Positions 35,734 through 45,477 are shown, counted from the first letter of the stretch. The stretch: 64,000 nt of DNA from Arthrobacter sp. M4 (GCF_020251205.1 NZ_JAIWYX010000003.1:124001-188000), one strand, 5' to 3'. Notes: generated from the letters alone by a model not told the origin. A program made the numbers and translations.

Positions 35734-37686
35734 CTAAGCATCCCATGCGAGTCTGAAGCCGATGCTGGATGAGCGTTCGATGCCGAGGCCGGGCAGCAGG
35801 AATTTCAGGCTGAACGAGGGGTCCTGAACGCCTCCGTCGGTGTACCAGTCGGAGCCTGTGGTGCGATGGTCGCTTCCGCCCTTGAGCATGACGAAGCGGG
35901 TGACGCCGTCGCTGTGTTCGCTTTCAGTCCAGTTCCAGACCGCAGGGGTGCTGCGTTCGAATCCCGGTTGTTCGGCGGCGAGCTGCCATTCAAATTCGGT
36001 GGGGAGGCGCGCGCCGGCCCATGCGGCGTAGGCGCGGGCATCGGCTAGGGAGATGCCGGTGACTGGGGCGTCGTTCGGTGCGCCTTCTGTACCTGATAGG
36101 AATCGGTTGTCGACGCTGGGTCGATAACCGGTCCGTGTGAGGAAGTTACGGAAGTCCGCAACTGACACTTCCCGCAGTGCCACGGCCACAGGTCTGTCGA
36201 TCGCGATACTCAGTTGCTCGCTGCGCTGGTCGTGCAGGCGCGGCGGAAGTGGCTTCCACTCCTCGACGTACGGGGCTCCTTGGTAGAAGCCGGTTTCGCG
36301 GCGGCGGAAGGTTACTTCCAGCGTCCGGGCGCCGGGTTCGAGGACAATGGCGGCTGCCGGGAGGGTCGTTACTTTGCCAGGCTGGTGGGCGATGCGAACT
36401 GCTTGACGGCGCGGGAAGCGGGTGTCTGCTGAACCGGGATCGGCGGCGGCCGCCGCCATCAACGCCGCGAGGCCGGATAGTTCAGGTGTGCCGGGTTCAA
36501 GCTGAAGGACGCCTGTGACTCCACGCGCCGGCACTGTCACCGATCGTATGTCTGCAGCTCCTGTGGTGATATCAAAGCGCCGCGTTCCGGCTACGGGGAC
36601 ATTTGCGAACGGGTCCCCCGTCCAATCAATTTCGCTGCGGTTCACGATCGTCCACAGCGTTGCGCCGGCGTGTGACCAGCGGGAAACGTATATACCTGCC
36701 TCGATCGCCGCGGCGGTTGCGCCCTCCAGCGGTGACCAGTCGCCGTGGATCAGGAGGTCGGAAAACTGCCGCTGCACCCGGAGCATCCGCCGAAGCGTTG
36801 CTTTGTCACGTTCGTTCCAGCCAACCCAGACCCCGAACACGGTGTCCCAGACGAGCATGCCTGTGCCATTCATCCAGGCAGATTGGAGCTCGGAGCTGTG
36901 GTCGCGGTTCCAGCGCCGCGTTGAGTGCATCATGTGACGACGTTCGTACCAGTGGGCGCGCATCACGCCCGGCGCCTCGGAGTCAGCAAACCATTGCGCC
37001 CAGCTGAGCTGGTGGTCTTCGATGCGCTGGTTCGGGACGCGCGACTCGCCTTCCAGGACCTGCGGGGGCGTGGCTACGCGGAGGGCGCGGATGAGGGGTG
37101 CATCTCCTTCTTTCATGGTGTCCAGGAACACGCCGTCAATGCTGAGTTCGGATACGAGGGATGCCAGTTCATCTGCATCGCTTCGCAGGGCCCGGCGGGT
37201 TCCGATATCCCAAGGGTTGTAGTCGACGAACACTCGAAGGCCCCGGGCGTGCAGGCGGTCGATGACCCCTTCCAGGCCAGGAACGTCGCGGTAATAATCG
37301 AACTGGTTGCGATCATCGATACCGATGACCGGGTAGGCGTGCCAGAGCACAATACCGTCGAGCCCGCCCTGATCAGCAATGGATTCGAGGAAGGCATCCA
37401 CGGTGAACTCTTGCCGTTCGTGGTCGAACAAACGTTCGTCCCACAACCAAACCTGCGCTACGGCATAGGCGGCGCTGGCCCAACTGGTTGCTTTGTCGTC
37501 GTAGGCGTCACCGCTGTAGGCAAGCCGGGCTTTGGCTTCCCTTCGCCATGCCGACAGGTCTTCACGCCATCCTGGCCAATCGGCAGGGTCATCGGGTGCG
37601 GCGAAGATTTTGGCGATGTCACCAATCGAGGGATCGATGATCCCCCCGGGTGGCAAAGCGGTCGGCTTGTCGATGGCGCGTGGCAC
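35734..37686 (-). CDS. Glycosidase-like TIM barrel fused to a SUMF1/FGE-like domain
   Basis: About 650 residues. The N-terminal half (about 1-310) looks like a TIM-barrel glycosidase: LDGIVLWHAYPVIGID, RVFVDYNPWDIGTRRA and IDGVFLDTMKEGDAPL are successive strand ends with acidic residues. A beta domain follows (about 310-480). The last 160 residues are a formylglycine-generating-enzyme-like fold: SVADFRNFLTRTGY, SLADARAYAAWAGARLPTEFEW, VMLKGGSDHR and IGFRLAWDA. This domain has no cysteine, so the copper-binding pair of true FGE is absent and sulfatase activation is unlikely. The start is uncertain: GTG 37686 avoids a long overlap with the kinase gene, while the frame is open to 37845. It is the last gene of the operon from 45442. 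Confidence 0.7.
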   Translation of the reverse strand: MPRAIDKPTALPPGGIIDPSIGDIAKIFAAPDDPADWPGWREDLSAWRREAKARLAYSGDAYDDKATSWASAAYAVAQVWLWDERLFDHERQEFTVDAFLESIADQGGLDGIVLWHAYPVIGIDDRNQFDYYRDVPGLEGVIDRLHARGLRVFVDYNPWDIGTRRALRSDADELASLVSELSIDGVFLDTMKEGDAPLIRALRVATPPQVLEGESRVPNQRIEDHQLSWAQWFADSEAPGVMRAHWYERRHMMHSTRRWNRDHSSELQSAWMNGTGMLVWDTVFGVWVGWNERDKATLRRMLRVQRQFSDLLIHGDWSPLEGATAAAIEAGIYVSRWSHAGATLWTIVNRSEIDWTGDPFANVPVAGTRRFDITTGAADIRSVTVPARGVTGVLQLEPGTPELSGLAALMAAAAADPGSADTRFPRRQAVRIAHQPGKVTTLPAAAIVLEPGARTLEVTFRRRETGFYQGAPYVEEWKPLPPRLHDQRSEQLSIAIDRPVAVALREVSVADFRNFLTRTGYRPSVDNRFLSGTEGAPNDAPVTGISLADARAYAAWAGARLPTEFEWQLAAEQPGFERSTPAVWNWTESEHSDGVTRFVMLKGGSDHRTTGSDWYTDGGVQDPSFSLKFLLPGLGIERSSSIGFRLAWDA

Positions 37687-37735
37687 GAGCGGGTTGAACT
37701 CGTTGGTGTTCTCTTCGTCCGGGTCAAAGCCCGAC

Positions 37736-38671
37736 TTAGTTGATTGAATGGAAATGGCGAATCTCCTCCAAGGTGGGAATGGACGGGACGGCGCCGTGCC
37801 TCTGGACCGAGATTGCTGCCGCTGTGGTGGCAAATTCGGCAGCACGGATCAGGGCGCCAAGGTCAAGCGTTCCACGGGTTTCCTGGTCCAGTTTTGCGGC
37901 CAGCGCACCGCAAAAAGTGTCACCTGCGCCCGTTGTGTCGACAGCGGCAACGCGACGACCTGGGACGAGTACCGGTAGTTCACCTGGCACACAGACGATC
38001 GCGCCTCGCGGGCCGAGGGTAAGGATGACGGCCGGGCCCAGTTCGCTGAGCGCCGAGGCAAGCGCGTTCTCGTCCTCGTTTTGGGTCTGATTGCTGCGGG
38101 TTTGTGCTGCGAGGTGCCTGGCCTCGTGCTCATTGACGATGAGGACATCAATGCTGGCCAGAAGTCCGGCGGGAAGCGGCTGGATGGGTGAGGCGTTGAG
38201 CACGACGGTCGTGGACGCCGCCCGGGCGGCGTTGGCTGCGCCGATGACTGCTGACATGGGGGTCTCCAGCTGCAGAACCAGGACGTGGGCACCGGCAATG
38301 GCGGCGTTTTCACCGACATTGAGCATTTCCAGGAGACGGTTTGCTCCGGGGTTTACGACGATGGCGTTCTCCCCGTTGTCGTCCACGGTGATTATTGCGG
38401 TTCCGGTAGGTTCGGTGACGCGACGTGCCTGTAAGGTCACGCCGGCGGCTGCGGCCTCGGCAGCCAGACGGTCCCCGGGCTCATCGGTACCCAGGGCAAC
38501 GATAAAGGTCACTTCCGCTCCGGAGCGCGCCGCCGCAATGGCCTGATTGTTGCCTTTACCGCCTGCGACGACGCTCACGCTCGCGGCGAGGACCGTTTCA
38601 CCGGGGGAAGGGATGCGTTCAACTCGATACACGAGGTCGCGGTTGGCGCTGCCGAGGACGACCGTGCTCAT
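37736..38671 (-). CDS. rbsK: Ribokinase-type PfkB sugar kinase
   Basis: A 311-residue PfkB kinase, most like ribokinase, which phosphorylates D-ribose at O5. It has the N-terminal signature GGKGNNQAIAAARSGA and the C-terminal PfkB motif DTTGAGDTFCGAL with the catalytic base D. The start overlaps the ADP-ribosylglycohydrolase-like gene upstream as ATGA. In this operon it would phosphorylate the ribose released by the two hydrolase-fold proteins. Another furanose kinase function is possible. Confidence 0.87.
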   Translation of the reverse strand: MSTVVLGSANRDLVYRVERIPSPGETVLAASVSVVAGGKGNNQAIAAARSGAEVTFIVALGTDEPGDRLAAEAAAAGVTLQARRVTEPTGTAIITVDDNGENAIVVNPGANRLLEMLNVGENAAIAGAHVLVLQLETPMSAVIGAANAARAASTTVVLNASPIQPLPAGLLASIDVLIVNEHEARHLAAQTRSNQTQNEDENALASALSELGPAVILTLGPRGAIVCVPGELPVLVPGRRVAAVDTTGAGDTFCGALAAKLDQETRGTLDLGALIRAAEFATTAAAISVQRHGAVPSIPTLEEIRHFHSIN

Positions 38672-40032
38672 ACAGCAGCCACCACCAGGGTCCGCGCAGC
38701 GAGGTCACTGAATTTCACACCGGAGAAACCAGGAACGGAGGTCGCCAGCCTGTTGTCCAAGGGGTCTATCCACTGTGCAGGCAGACCGGCGGCACCGGTG
38801 ACAGCACCGGCGATTGAGCCCGCGGTGGCGCCCACGGAATCGGTGTCCCATCCCCCTGACACGGCAAGAGTGATGGTTCGTTCGAAGTCGCCCTTGCCCC
38901 GGGTGAGGGCAAATGCGAGCAGGGCAGAATTATTCACTGCATGTACCCAGTGCAGGTGCCCGAACTCGGCGTGCAGAGCATCGACGGCGGCCTCGTCGCT
39001 AAGATCAGCGTCGCCCAACTGAACTCCTCGTCTGATGGCGGAAGCGTATCGACTTCCGGCCGGCACGACGGAGAGGCCGGCTTCAACAGCCTCCTGCACG
39101 GTCGCCCCTGCAACAGCTGCTGCGCATGCCCCGGCAGTAAACATCGCCCCATAGAGTCCGGAGCGGCCGTGGCTTAACCGGGCGTCCACCCAAGCCAGCC
39201 GTGCCGCGGCGACGGGGTCTCCCGGGTTTGCCCACCCGTACACATCGGTGCGGATCTGAGCCCCGATCCAATCCCGGAACGGGTTCTGGTGCCGACCGGC
39301 GATTTCGGGCTCTATACCGTCCAATAGGTTTCGGTAGACAATCCGTTCAGCGGTGAAAACCCGGCCGCCAGGCAGATTATCCAGCCAGGACTGGGCCACG
39401 TTATCGACCGTGAAGGAATGACCTGCCGACTCCAGAAGGCCGAGTGCGATCAGTGCGAAGTTCAGATCATCGTCCTCCGGCATCCCATCGATATTTTCCA
39501 CGAGGCTGTTCTTCCCACTGCGGCGGTTCCAGGGGTAGCGCGTCGCCGTCGCGGCGTCCATCCCGACCCCAGTGAAATACGACTTCAGGGGCCAGTTCCC
39601 GGTCGATTGGCCGATCGCCCGGATCCCTGCCAGGGAGACTTTTTCAACCGGCTTGCCCAGGAGGCACCCCGAGGCCCGGCCCAGCCACCCACCAAGTACC
39701 CGGTCTTTCAGGTCTCCGGCACGTACGCCTGCGTCTGCGCCGAAGGCCGTGCCCGGGCCCGCTGCGAGGATGTCTTCAAGCACGTCAGGTTCTGCGGCCA
39801 CCAGTGTGGCCGGGTCGGGCCGCTCGTCTAGCTCGGTAAGCAACCGACGGGCAAGGCGTCGCAGTGCTGGCGGTGCCGGGTGCGGCGTCGCGCCGGAAAC
39901 AGCCGCGTGGGGTTCTCCCCCTGCACCTTCCCATTGCAGTCTGATGTCTGCGACGTCACGGCCGTCCTGTTCTGCGGCAGCCAGGGCGTGCGGCAGAAGG
40001 TCTTCAGGCTGGGTCCAGCTCAGGCGAAGCAT
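38668..40032 (-). CDS. ADP-ribosylglycohydrolase-family protein, 454 aa
   Basis: An all-alpha ADP-ribosylglycohydrolase-fold protein with an extra N-terminal segment of about 110 residues (SWTQPEDLLPHALAAAEQDG). The fold starts at LGGWLGRASGCLLGKPVEK. The first metal-binding site is changed from TDDT to PEDDDLN, while the second (GGWDTDSVGATAG) is normal, giving a possible dinuclear Mg site. Members remove ADP-ribose from proteins or cleave related N- or O-ribosides. Pairing with a ribokinase and an importer suggests that here it hydrolyses a small ribosylated compound. It overlaps both neighbours. Confidence 0.85.
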   Translation of the reverse strand: MLRLSWTQPEDLLPHALAAAEQDGRDVADIRLQWEGAGGEPHAAVSGATPHPAPPALRRLARRLLTELDERPDPATLVAAEPDVLEDILAAGPGTAFGADAGVRAGDLKDRVLGGWLGRASGCLLGKPVEKVSLAGIRAIGQSTGNWPLKSYFTGVGMDAATATRYPWNRRSGKNSLVENIDGMPEDDDLNFALIALGLLESAGHSFTVDNVAQSWLDNLPGGRVFTAERIVYRNLLDGIEPEIAGRHQNPFRDWIGAQIRTDVYGWANPGDPVAAARLAWVDARLSHGRSGLYGAMFTAGACAAAVAGATVQEAVEAGLSVVPAGSRYASAIRRGVQLGDADLSDEAAVDALHAEFGHLHWVHAVNNSALLAFALTRGKGDFERTITLAVSGGWDTDSVGATAGSIAGAVTGAAGLPAQWIDPLDNRLATSVPGFSGVKFSDLAARTLVVAAV

Positions 40033-41240
40033 CAGGCCACCCCGTTGAACGCTGCCTGCGCCACGTCGACGCTCTGGGCGCGTTCTGGCTGTTCCAAGTC
40101 AAGGGCCTGGATGACTGCTGCGTCATAGTGCGCCCGTTCCAGGTCCTTCTGGAAGATTTCCGCAGCGATGTCGGCAAGTTGATTTGCATAGGCATCGAAA
40201 TCCACACGGCTGGCTTCTGCGATGGAATCGAGCCAGTCGGTCGCTACTGCTGCCATGCCGCCAATGCCTCCAGCGAGGGAACCGACCATGCTGGCGATTG
40301 AATCGGAATCACGGCCGTAATTCGCGGCCCCCAGGATGGTCTTCCGGAAGTCGCCGTTGTAGGCCACAAGCAGGCCGAGTGCTACCGGGAGCTCCTCGAT
40401 TGCCTTGGTACGGGACGGCAGGCGTGCGTCCATGTTGGGTTCGCGGTACTTGTCGCCAACGGTGTCGAAGGGCCGGATTGCGTCCCGCAGGATCACGCCG
40501 ATCTCTTGGTCTGTTGCATCATCTGGAATGCACGTTGCTGCCTCCACGACCGCTTCGATCGCGGCCTTGGAGCCGTCGTGGGCGTAGCGAAGGGCTGCGT
40601 CAATGACAGAGCCAACTGTGGCCCCGGGTGCTACTGCGGCTGCCACGGCTGCGGCGAATATACCGGCTGCTTCGCGTCCGTAGCTGGACTGGTGTGCTCC
40701 GGCGATGTCGATGGCTTCCATGTAGGCCCTGCGGGGATTGCCGGCATTAACGATGCCCACGGGAGCCATGTACATGGCAGCGCCGCAGTTGACGACGTTG
40801 CCCACGCCTGCTTCCCGCGGATCAACGTGGCCGTATTGGAGCCGGGTCACAAGCCACTTTTCTGCGAGGAAGACACGCTGCAGCAGGATGGACTGGCGTT
40901 CCAGTTCCGGGATCCACCGCATTTCTGTTTGGAGCAGCGGGACAAGTGTTTCGGCTATGGCGAAAGCGTCCAGGTGGTCGCGGTGCTTGTCGTAGACCTG
41001 GATGAGGGCCTGGGTCATAAGGGTGTCGTCGGTGATGTGGCCGTCACCTTTGTGGTACGGACTGACGGGGCGCGCGGTTTTCCAGTTGTCGCCGTAGTAA
41101 GGGGGGACGATCCCTGTGATGGGGCCGTTGTACCGTTCGTTGATGGCCTCGGGGCTGAAGCCTTCTGCTGCGCCTGCGATGGCGTCTCCGATGGCCGAGC
41201 CCGCCAGGACGGCCGCCGTTCGTTCACGAATCCAGTTCAT
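40032..41240 (-). CDS. ADP-ribosylglycohydrolase-family protein, 402 aa
   Basis: Second member of the family in the operon, with intact metal-binding motifs: GSAIGDAIAGAAEGF near the N-terminus, TDDT (70-73) and GRDSDS (309-314; D311 and D313). The complete site makes it the more likely active hydrolase of the pair. The start has an AAGGA ribosome site; the stop overlaps the next gene (TGATG). Located directly downstream of the sugar-binding lipoprotein, it probably acts on the imported compound. Confidence 0.88.
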   Translation of the reverse strand: MNWIRERTAAVLAGSAIGDAIAGAAEGFSPEAINERYNGPITGIVPPYYGDNWKTARPVSPYHKGDGHITDDTLMTQALIQVYDKHRDHLDAFAIAETLVPLLQTEMRWIPELERQSILLQRVFLAEKWLVTRLQYGHVDPREAGVGNVVNCGAAMYMAPVGIVNAGNPRRAYMEAIDIAGAHQSSYGREAAGIFAAAVAAAVAPGATVGSVIDAALRYAHDGSKAAIEAVVEAATCIPDDATDQEIGVILRDAIRPFDTVGDKYREPNMDARLPSRTKAIEELPVALGLLVAYNGDFRKTILGAANYGRDSDSIASMVGSLAGGIGGMAAVATDWLDSIAEASRVDFDAYANQLADIAAEIFQKDLERAHYDAAVIQALDLEQPERAQSVDVAQAAFNGVA

Positions 41241-41279
41241 GTGGGTTCCTTTTCGTTGTGTGCCCTCGGCTGTTCGCCG

Positions 41280-42548
41280 CTAGTGGTTGATTCCGGTCCA
41301 GCCGTCGACCATTTGCTTGCTGAGCTGGTCCGACGAGATCTGCCCGGCCAGGTACTGCTGGTAGCCCGGAGTGGCAATAGTCGTCTTCCAGCTGTTGTAC
41401 TTTTTGAGGCTGTTGAAGGATGGATTGACCAGGTTCTTGCCCGAAGCGATGATCTGGGCCCAGCCGTTCTTGCCGTTGGTCAGCTTGGAGAGCGCGTCCA
41501 GCCCCGATTTGGTTGGCGGAACTTGCCCGTCGGCGAGGTTGATCTTCGCGAGGTTGTCGGCCTTCATGTAGAAGTTCACAAACTCGGCTGCGCCCTTCAC
41601 GTTCTTCGACTTCGCATTCACTGACAGGGTGATCGGCGCGGCCAGCTGCGAGGCGCTCTGGCTGCCCTCGAGCGCCGGGAGCACCGTCCATTCGAAGCCG
41701 GCGGGCACCTCAGAATCGATGTTCGCAATCTGGTAGGAGCCAGCTACTGTCATAGCGGCCTTTCCGCCGTAAAACGTGGCAAGCACATCCGAGCTCGATT
41801 GAGTTACTCCGGTTGGGTCGACGTATCCGCTCTTGATCATCGACTGAACGCGCTCGGGCACTTGCAGTTCGTCGTCGCCGAAGACTGCTTTCGCGTCGTT
41901 ACCCTCACCGGTGAAGTACTTCGCGCCGAAACCCGTGCCGAGGTAGGCGAACGCCGAGGTCGGGCTCTTAAGACCCCAGGTCAGGCCGTGGACGCCGCCT
42001 TTGGTGGTGTCCTTGGCAAGCTTCTGGAAGGTGTCCCACGTCATCGTGTCGCCGGTCGGCATCTGCACGCCGTCCTGTTCGAGCAGCTTCTTGTTGGCGA
42101 ACACTACGTAGGTCTGCTGTTCGGTTGGAGTGGCGATCAGTTTGCCGTCGACGGTTAGGGCATCCTTGGCTCCGGCGTCGATGTCGTTGACGGTCTCCGC
42201 TGGGAGAAGTTTGCTCAAGTCAGCCAGGTTGCCGGCGAACGGCAGGATATCGCTTGGTGAGATGGTTTGGATGATGTCGGGGGCGACCCCACCCGAGAAC
42301 TGTGTTGTGAGCTTGTCCTGGAGGTTGTCTGCCGGTGCCTGAACAAGGTTTACCTGGACGTCAGGGTTGGCCTTGTTCCAGTCGTCAACCAAGGCTTTGG
42401 TTGCTGCGATGGCGGCAGGCTGGTTGTTGAAGTACTGGTAAGTGAGGGTCGTTTTCCCGCCCTCACTCGAGGTTGAGGGGCTTGAGCACCCGCTCAGTGC
42501 GAGCAGGGCGACCGTGGTCGCTACCATCGTGTGGCGAAGCTTCATCAC
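41280..42548 (-). CDS. Sugar-binding lipoprotein of ABC importer
   Basis: Extracellular family 1 solute-binding protein of 422 residues. The signal peptide ends in the lipobox LSGC (lipidated C21), followed by a Ser/Thr-rich linker. The mature part has the usual LTYQYFNNQPAAIAATK start, FSGGVAPDIIQ and PATTY-like GKAAMTVAGSYQIAN segments. It delivers the ligand to the two permeases encoded upstream. GTG 42548 or ATG 42545 can be the start. Confidence 0.92.
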   Translation of the reverse strand: MMKLRHTMVATTVALLALSGCSSPSTSSEGGKTTLTYQYFNNQPAAIAATKALVDDWNKANPDVQVNLVQAPADNLQDKLTTQFSGGVAPDIIQTISPSDILPFAGNLADLSKLLPAETVNDIDAGAKDALTVDGKLIATPTEQQTYVVFANKKLLEQDGVQMPTGDTMTWDTFQKLAKDTTKGGVHGLTWGLKSPTSAFAYLGTGFGAKYFTGEGNDAKAVFGDDELQVPERVQSMIKSGYVDPTGVTQSSSDVLATFYGGKAAMTVAGSYQIANIDSEVPAGFEWTVLPALEGSQSASQLAAPITLSVNAKSKNVKGAAEFVNFYMKADNLAKINLADGQVPPTKSGLDALSKLTNGKNGWAQIIASGKNLVNPSFNSLKKYNSWKTTIATPGYQQYLAGQISSDQLSKQMVDGWTGINH

Positions 42549-42621
42549 TTCATTCCTTTCGGTTTGGGTTAGTGCGGTGGTGTGTTGAGGTGTTGCGTTG
42601 GCCTGTCGGCAGGGCCCGGCG

Positions 42622-43458
42622 TCAACCCTTGACGGCCCCTGCGAGGAGCCCTCCGGTCAATCGACGCTGGAGAATGGCGAAGAAAATCACGCTTGGGATG
42701 GACGCTATGAGCGCTCCGGCGGCGAGCGGACCAATCTCGGAAAGGCCCTCCCCGTTCGAGAAGGTGCTCAACGAGACCGAGAGCGTGAAGTTTTCAGGTG
42801 ATTGCAGCAGAACAAGAGCGAAGAAGAACTCGTTGTAGGCGGCAACGAAGGTGAAGATCGCCGTCGCGATAAGCCCGGGCTGCAGGAGCGGGAAAACGAT
42901 GCGGGTTAGTACCTGCAGTTTCGTGGCACCGTCGGTAGCTCCGGCCTCTTCGACGTCGACAGGGATTGCCGCCACGTAGCCCTGCAGCATCCACAGCGAG
43001 AAGGGCAGGGTGTAGACGACGTAGACGGCAATGACACCGCCCAGTGAGTCGACAAGCCCGACCATCCGGAGGATGAAGAAGAGAGGCAGTATGAAGAGCG
43101 CGACCGGGACGATCTGGCTCACCAGAACCCAGCCCGATCCCATAGCCCTGATCTTGCCGCGGTAGCGCGCCAGCACGTAGGCGCCGGGAACAGAGATGAT
43201 AACGACGATCACCGTCGTCACTACAGATACAAAAACACTGTTCCACGCTGCCCGCACCAGCCCCTGTGCCTCGAACGCCGCGGTGAAGTTGTCCAGGGTC
43301 GGCTGCAGCGGTACCAAATTAACAGCGAGCGAGTTCAGCTCAGCCGGTGACTTGAATGCTGTTGAGATTAGCCAAAGGAAGGGGAACCCGAGAAAGAGCA
43401 GGAAGCCCGCAAGAAAGACGTACTGAAGGGTTCGTATAAGAACTGGTTGGTTCCTCAC
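42622..43458 (-). CDS. Carbohydrate ABC transporter permease (MalG type)
   Basis: Membrane subunit of 278 residues with about six helices. The coupling loop is EAGATDGATKLQVLTRIVFPL, and the protein ends with GGLLAGAVKG. The GTG at 43458 overlaps the stop of the first permease as GTGA; the open frame that runs upstream to 44139 is a shadow within that gene, so I did not use it. Confidence 0.92.
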   Translation of the reverse strand: MRNQPVLIRTLQYVFLAGFLLFLGFPFLWLISTAFKSPAELNSLAVNLVPLQPTLDNFTAAFEAQGLVRAAWNSVFVSVVTTVIVVIISVPGAYVLARYRGKIRAMGSGWVLVSQIVPVALFILPLFFILRMVGLVDSLGGVIAVYVVYTLPFSLWMLQGYVAAIPVDVEEAGATDGATKLQVLTRIVFPLLQPGLIATAIFTFVAAYNEFFFALVLLQSPENFTLSVSLSTFSNGEGLSEIGPLAAGALIASIPSVIFFAILQRRLTGGLLAGAVKG

Positions 43459-44405
43459 GCCTGGACCCCTTTCCGAAAGTTGCGGAGCAGGAAGGCCGAG
43501 AGCACGATGACCAGGAAGACCACTATGACGTCGGTCATGGCAGCGGCCATGCCCGTGTTGCCGTTCCTGAAAGCTTCGATGTAGACGAACAGCATCGGCA
43601 GCAGTGTTTTGCCGCCAGGGCCGCCTGCGGTTAGCACGTAGATGATTCCGAATGAGTTGAAGTTCCAGATGAAGCTCAGCGAAACGATTGAGATGATGGT
43701 CGGCTTGAGTGCCGGAAGTGTCACGTGAACGAACCGAGACCAGGCCCCGGCTCCATCGACGCGCGCCGCCTCCAGCAATTCGACCGGTACCTGCTGCAGA
43801 CCGGCAAGGTAGCTGATCGTGTTCTGCGGCATCCCGGCCCACACGCCCACCAGAATCACGGCCGGTAGCGCGAGTGAGAAGTCCCCCAACCAGTTGATGC
43901 GCGGTCCGCCAAGGCTTGTGATGAACCAATTGAGCGGGCCGTTTGTGGGCGAGTAGATCATCTGCCACATGATTGCGACGACCACCGGCGGCATGGCCCA
44001 AGGAATGATGGCCAGCAACCGTGTGACTCCGCGGAACCTCAGATCTGTGTTTAGCAGCAGCGCCAAGGCGAGTCCACAGACCAGTTGGAGCGCCGTCACA
44101 GAGACCGACCAGATGGCTCCGATACCGAAAGCGTTCCAAAAGGCACCGTTTCGCAGCAACCGTGCGAAGTTGTCGACGCCGACGAATCCTGGTGCGGATT
44201 CGCTGATCAGCTGGGAGTCGGTGAATGCCAGTGATACCCCGATCAGCAGCGGCACTACGCTGAGAATGATGACCGGAATAAGCGCCGGTACGGCCAAAAC
44301 GACGGCCTCATTGCGCTGACGCCTGGCGAGTGCGGACTGCTTTCGCGATCGCGCTGTTGGCTTAGGCACTGTCGCTTCACTGCGTGCTTTCAATTCCAGC
44401 GGCAT
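43455..44405 (-). CDS. Sugar ABC transporter permease (MalF type)
   Basis: Membrane subunit of 316 residues; a basic N-terminus of about 30 residues precedes the first helix (VLAVPALIPVIILSVVPLLI). The coupling loop is EAARVDGAGAWSRFVHVTLP. Together with the MalG-type permease it forms the channel of the importer. It is the second gene of the operon, directly after the LacI repressor (stop and start share base 44405). No ATPase is present in the window. Confidence 0.92.
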   Translation of the reverse strand: MPLELKARSEATVPKPTARSRKQSALARRQRNEAVVLAVPALIPVIILSVVPLLIGVSLAFTDSQLISESAPGFVGVDNFARLLRNGAFWNAFGIGAIWSVSVTALQLVCGLALALLLNTDLRFRGVTRLLAIIPWAMPPVVVAIMWQMIYSPTNGPLNWFITSLGGPRINWLGDFSLALPAVILVGVWAGMPQNTISYLAGLQQVPVELLEAARVDGAGAWSRFVHVTLPALKPTIISIVSLSFIWNFNSFGIIYVLTAGGPGGKTLLPMLFVYIEAFRNGNTGMAAAMTDVIVVFLVIVLSAFLLRNFRKGVQA

Positions 44406-45442
44406 TAGTAGGTTCCTTCCGGCTGGGGTGGGAGGGTGGATGCGCGGACCTTGAGAACGGGATCAACGGTCAGCAGTTCAGGGTCACGGAAGGGCTCCTC
44501 AAATCTCTTCAGCAGCAGTTGTGCTGCCTGCCGGCCGCGCTTGGCCGCTCTCAGTGACACGCTCGTCAGTGGGGGGTTGAATACGGCAGCTATCTCGGTG
44601 TCGTCGATGCCGGTTACTGCGACGTCGGTGGGTACTTGCAGTCCTGCCCCCACGCATGCACTGATGGCCCCGACGCCGATGAGGTCGTTTGCTGCCACGA
44701 TGGCATCGATGGGCTCCCCTGCTCCCTTGAGGTTCTTGATGAGCTTGTTGCCCGCCGCCAGGCCAGCTGCTGCCGTGAAGTCGTCGGCACAGATCATGTG
44801 CCCGGATGAATACGACAGCGCGTGATGGGACGCTGCCGTCTCGAATCCGAGCTGCCGTGCAGCGCCCGGGTTGGTATCGAGCGGGCCGTTAATGAAGGCG
44901 ATATGCCGGCGGCCCGTCTCAACAAGGTGAGCGACGGCCATTTCCACGGCTTTGGTGGAGTTCACGCGTACCCGGTCGATGGCCACCTCTTTATCCAGCG
45001 ATCCGATGACAACCACTGGCACGACGCACTCTTCAAGAGCGCGCCGAAGTTGCGGGGTAACCCGAATTGGCGAAATGATCAGGCCATCGGCCACGCCAAC
45101 GTTCAGACTTCGTACGAGGTCGAGCGTTTGTTTCATCTCGCGGCCCGTGGATGAGACACTGAGCCTAATGCCTCGATGGCCCAGCTCATGCTCAATCGCC
45201 CTCAGCATGGCTACGTAATTAGGGTTACCGATGTCATCTACTGCGAACACAACTTGACGGGTTCCGCCCAAGCGTAGAGTCCTCGCCGTCGCGTCCGGCA
45301 CATAGCCTAATTGCTTGGCCGCAGAGCGCACTTTCCGTACCGTTTCAGCACTAGCTGACTGACCGGTAAGCGCCCTTGAAGCGGAGGCGATGGATACTCC
45401 CGCCAGACGTGCGACCTGATGGAGGTTTGGCTTTTCCTGCAT
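44405..45442 (-). CDS. LacI-family repressor of the ribosyl-compound operon
   Basis: A 345-residue repressor with helix-turn-helix NLHQVARLAGVSIASASRAL (6-25) and the hinge LGYVPDATARTL. The C-terminal sugar-sensor ends with VAVTGIDDTEIAAVFNPPLTSV. It is the first gene of the minus-strand operon, and three palindromes with an AACGTT centre lie just upstream, so it is very probably autoregulated together with the importer. A GAGAAG ribosome site precedes the ATG. Confidence 0.92.
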   Translation of the reverse strand: MQEKPNLHQVARLAGVSIASASRALTGQSASAETVRKVRSAAKQLGYVPDATARTLRLGGTRQVVFAVDDIGNPNYVAMLRAIEHELGHRGIRLSVSSTGREMKQTLDLVRSLNVGVADGLIISPIRVTPQLRRALEECVVPVVVIGSLDKEVAIDRVRVNSTKAVEMAVAHLVETGRRHIAFINGPLDTNPGAARQLGFETAASHHALSYSSGHMICADDFTAAAGLAAGNKLIKNLKGAGEPIDAIVAANDLIGVGAISACVGAGLQVPTDVAVTGIDDTEIAAVFNPPLTSVSLRAAKRGRQAAQLLLKRFEEPFRDPELLTVDPVLKVRASTLPPQPEGTY

Positions 45443-45477
45443 GCTTCTCTCCGTTGAGATTGAAGTGTAAATCGACT

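Noticed and set aside
43459..44139. N-terminal extension of the MalG-type permease
   Set aside because: It lies entirely within the first permease gene in another frame and is not membrane-like.
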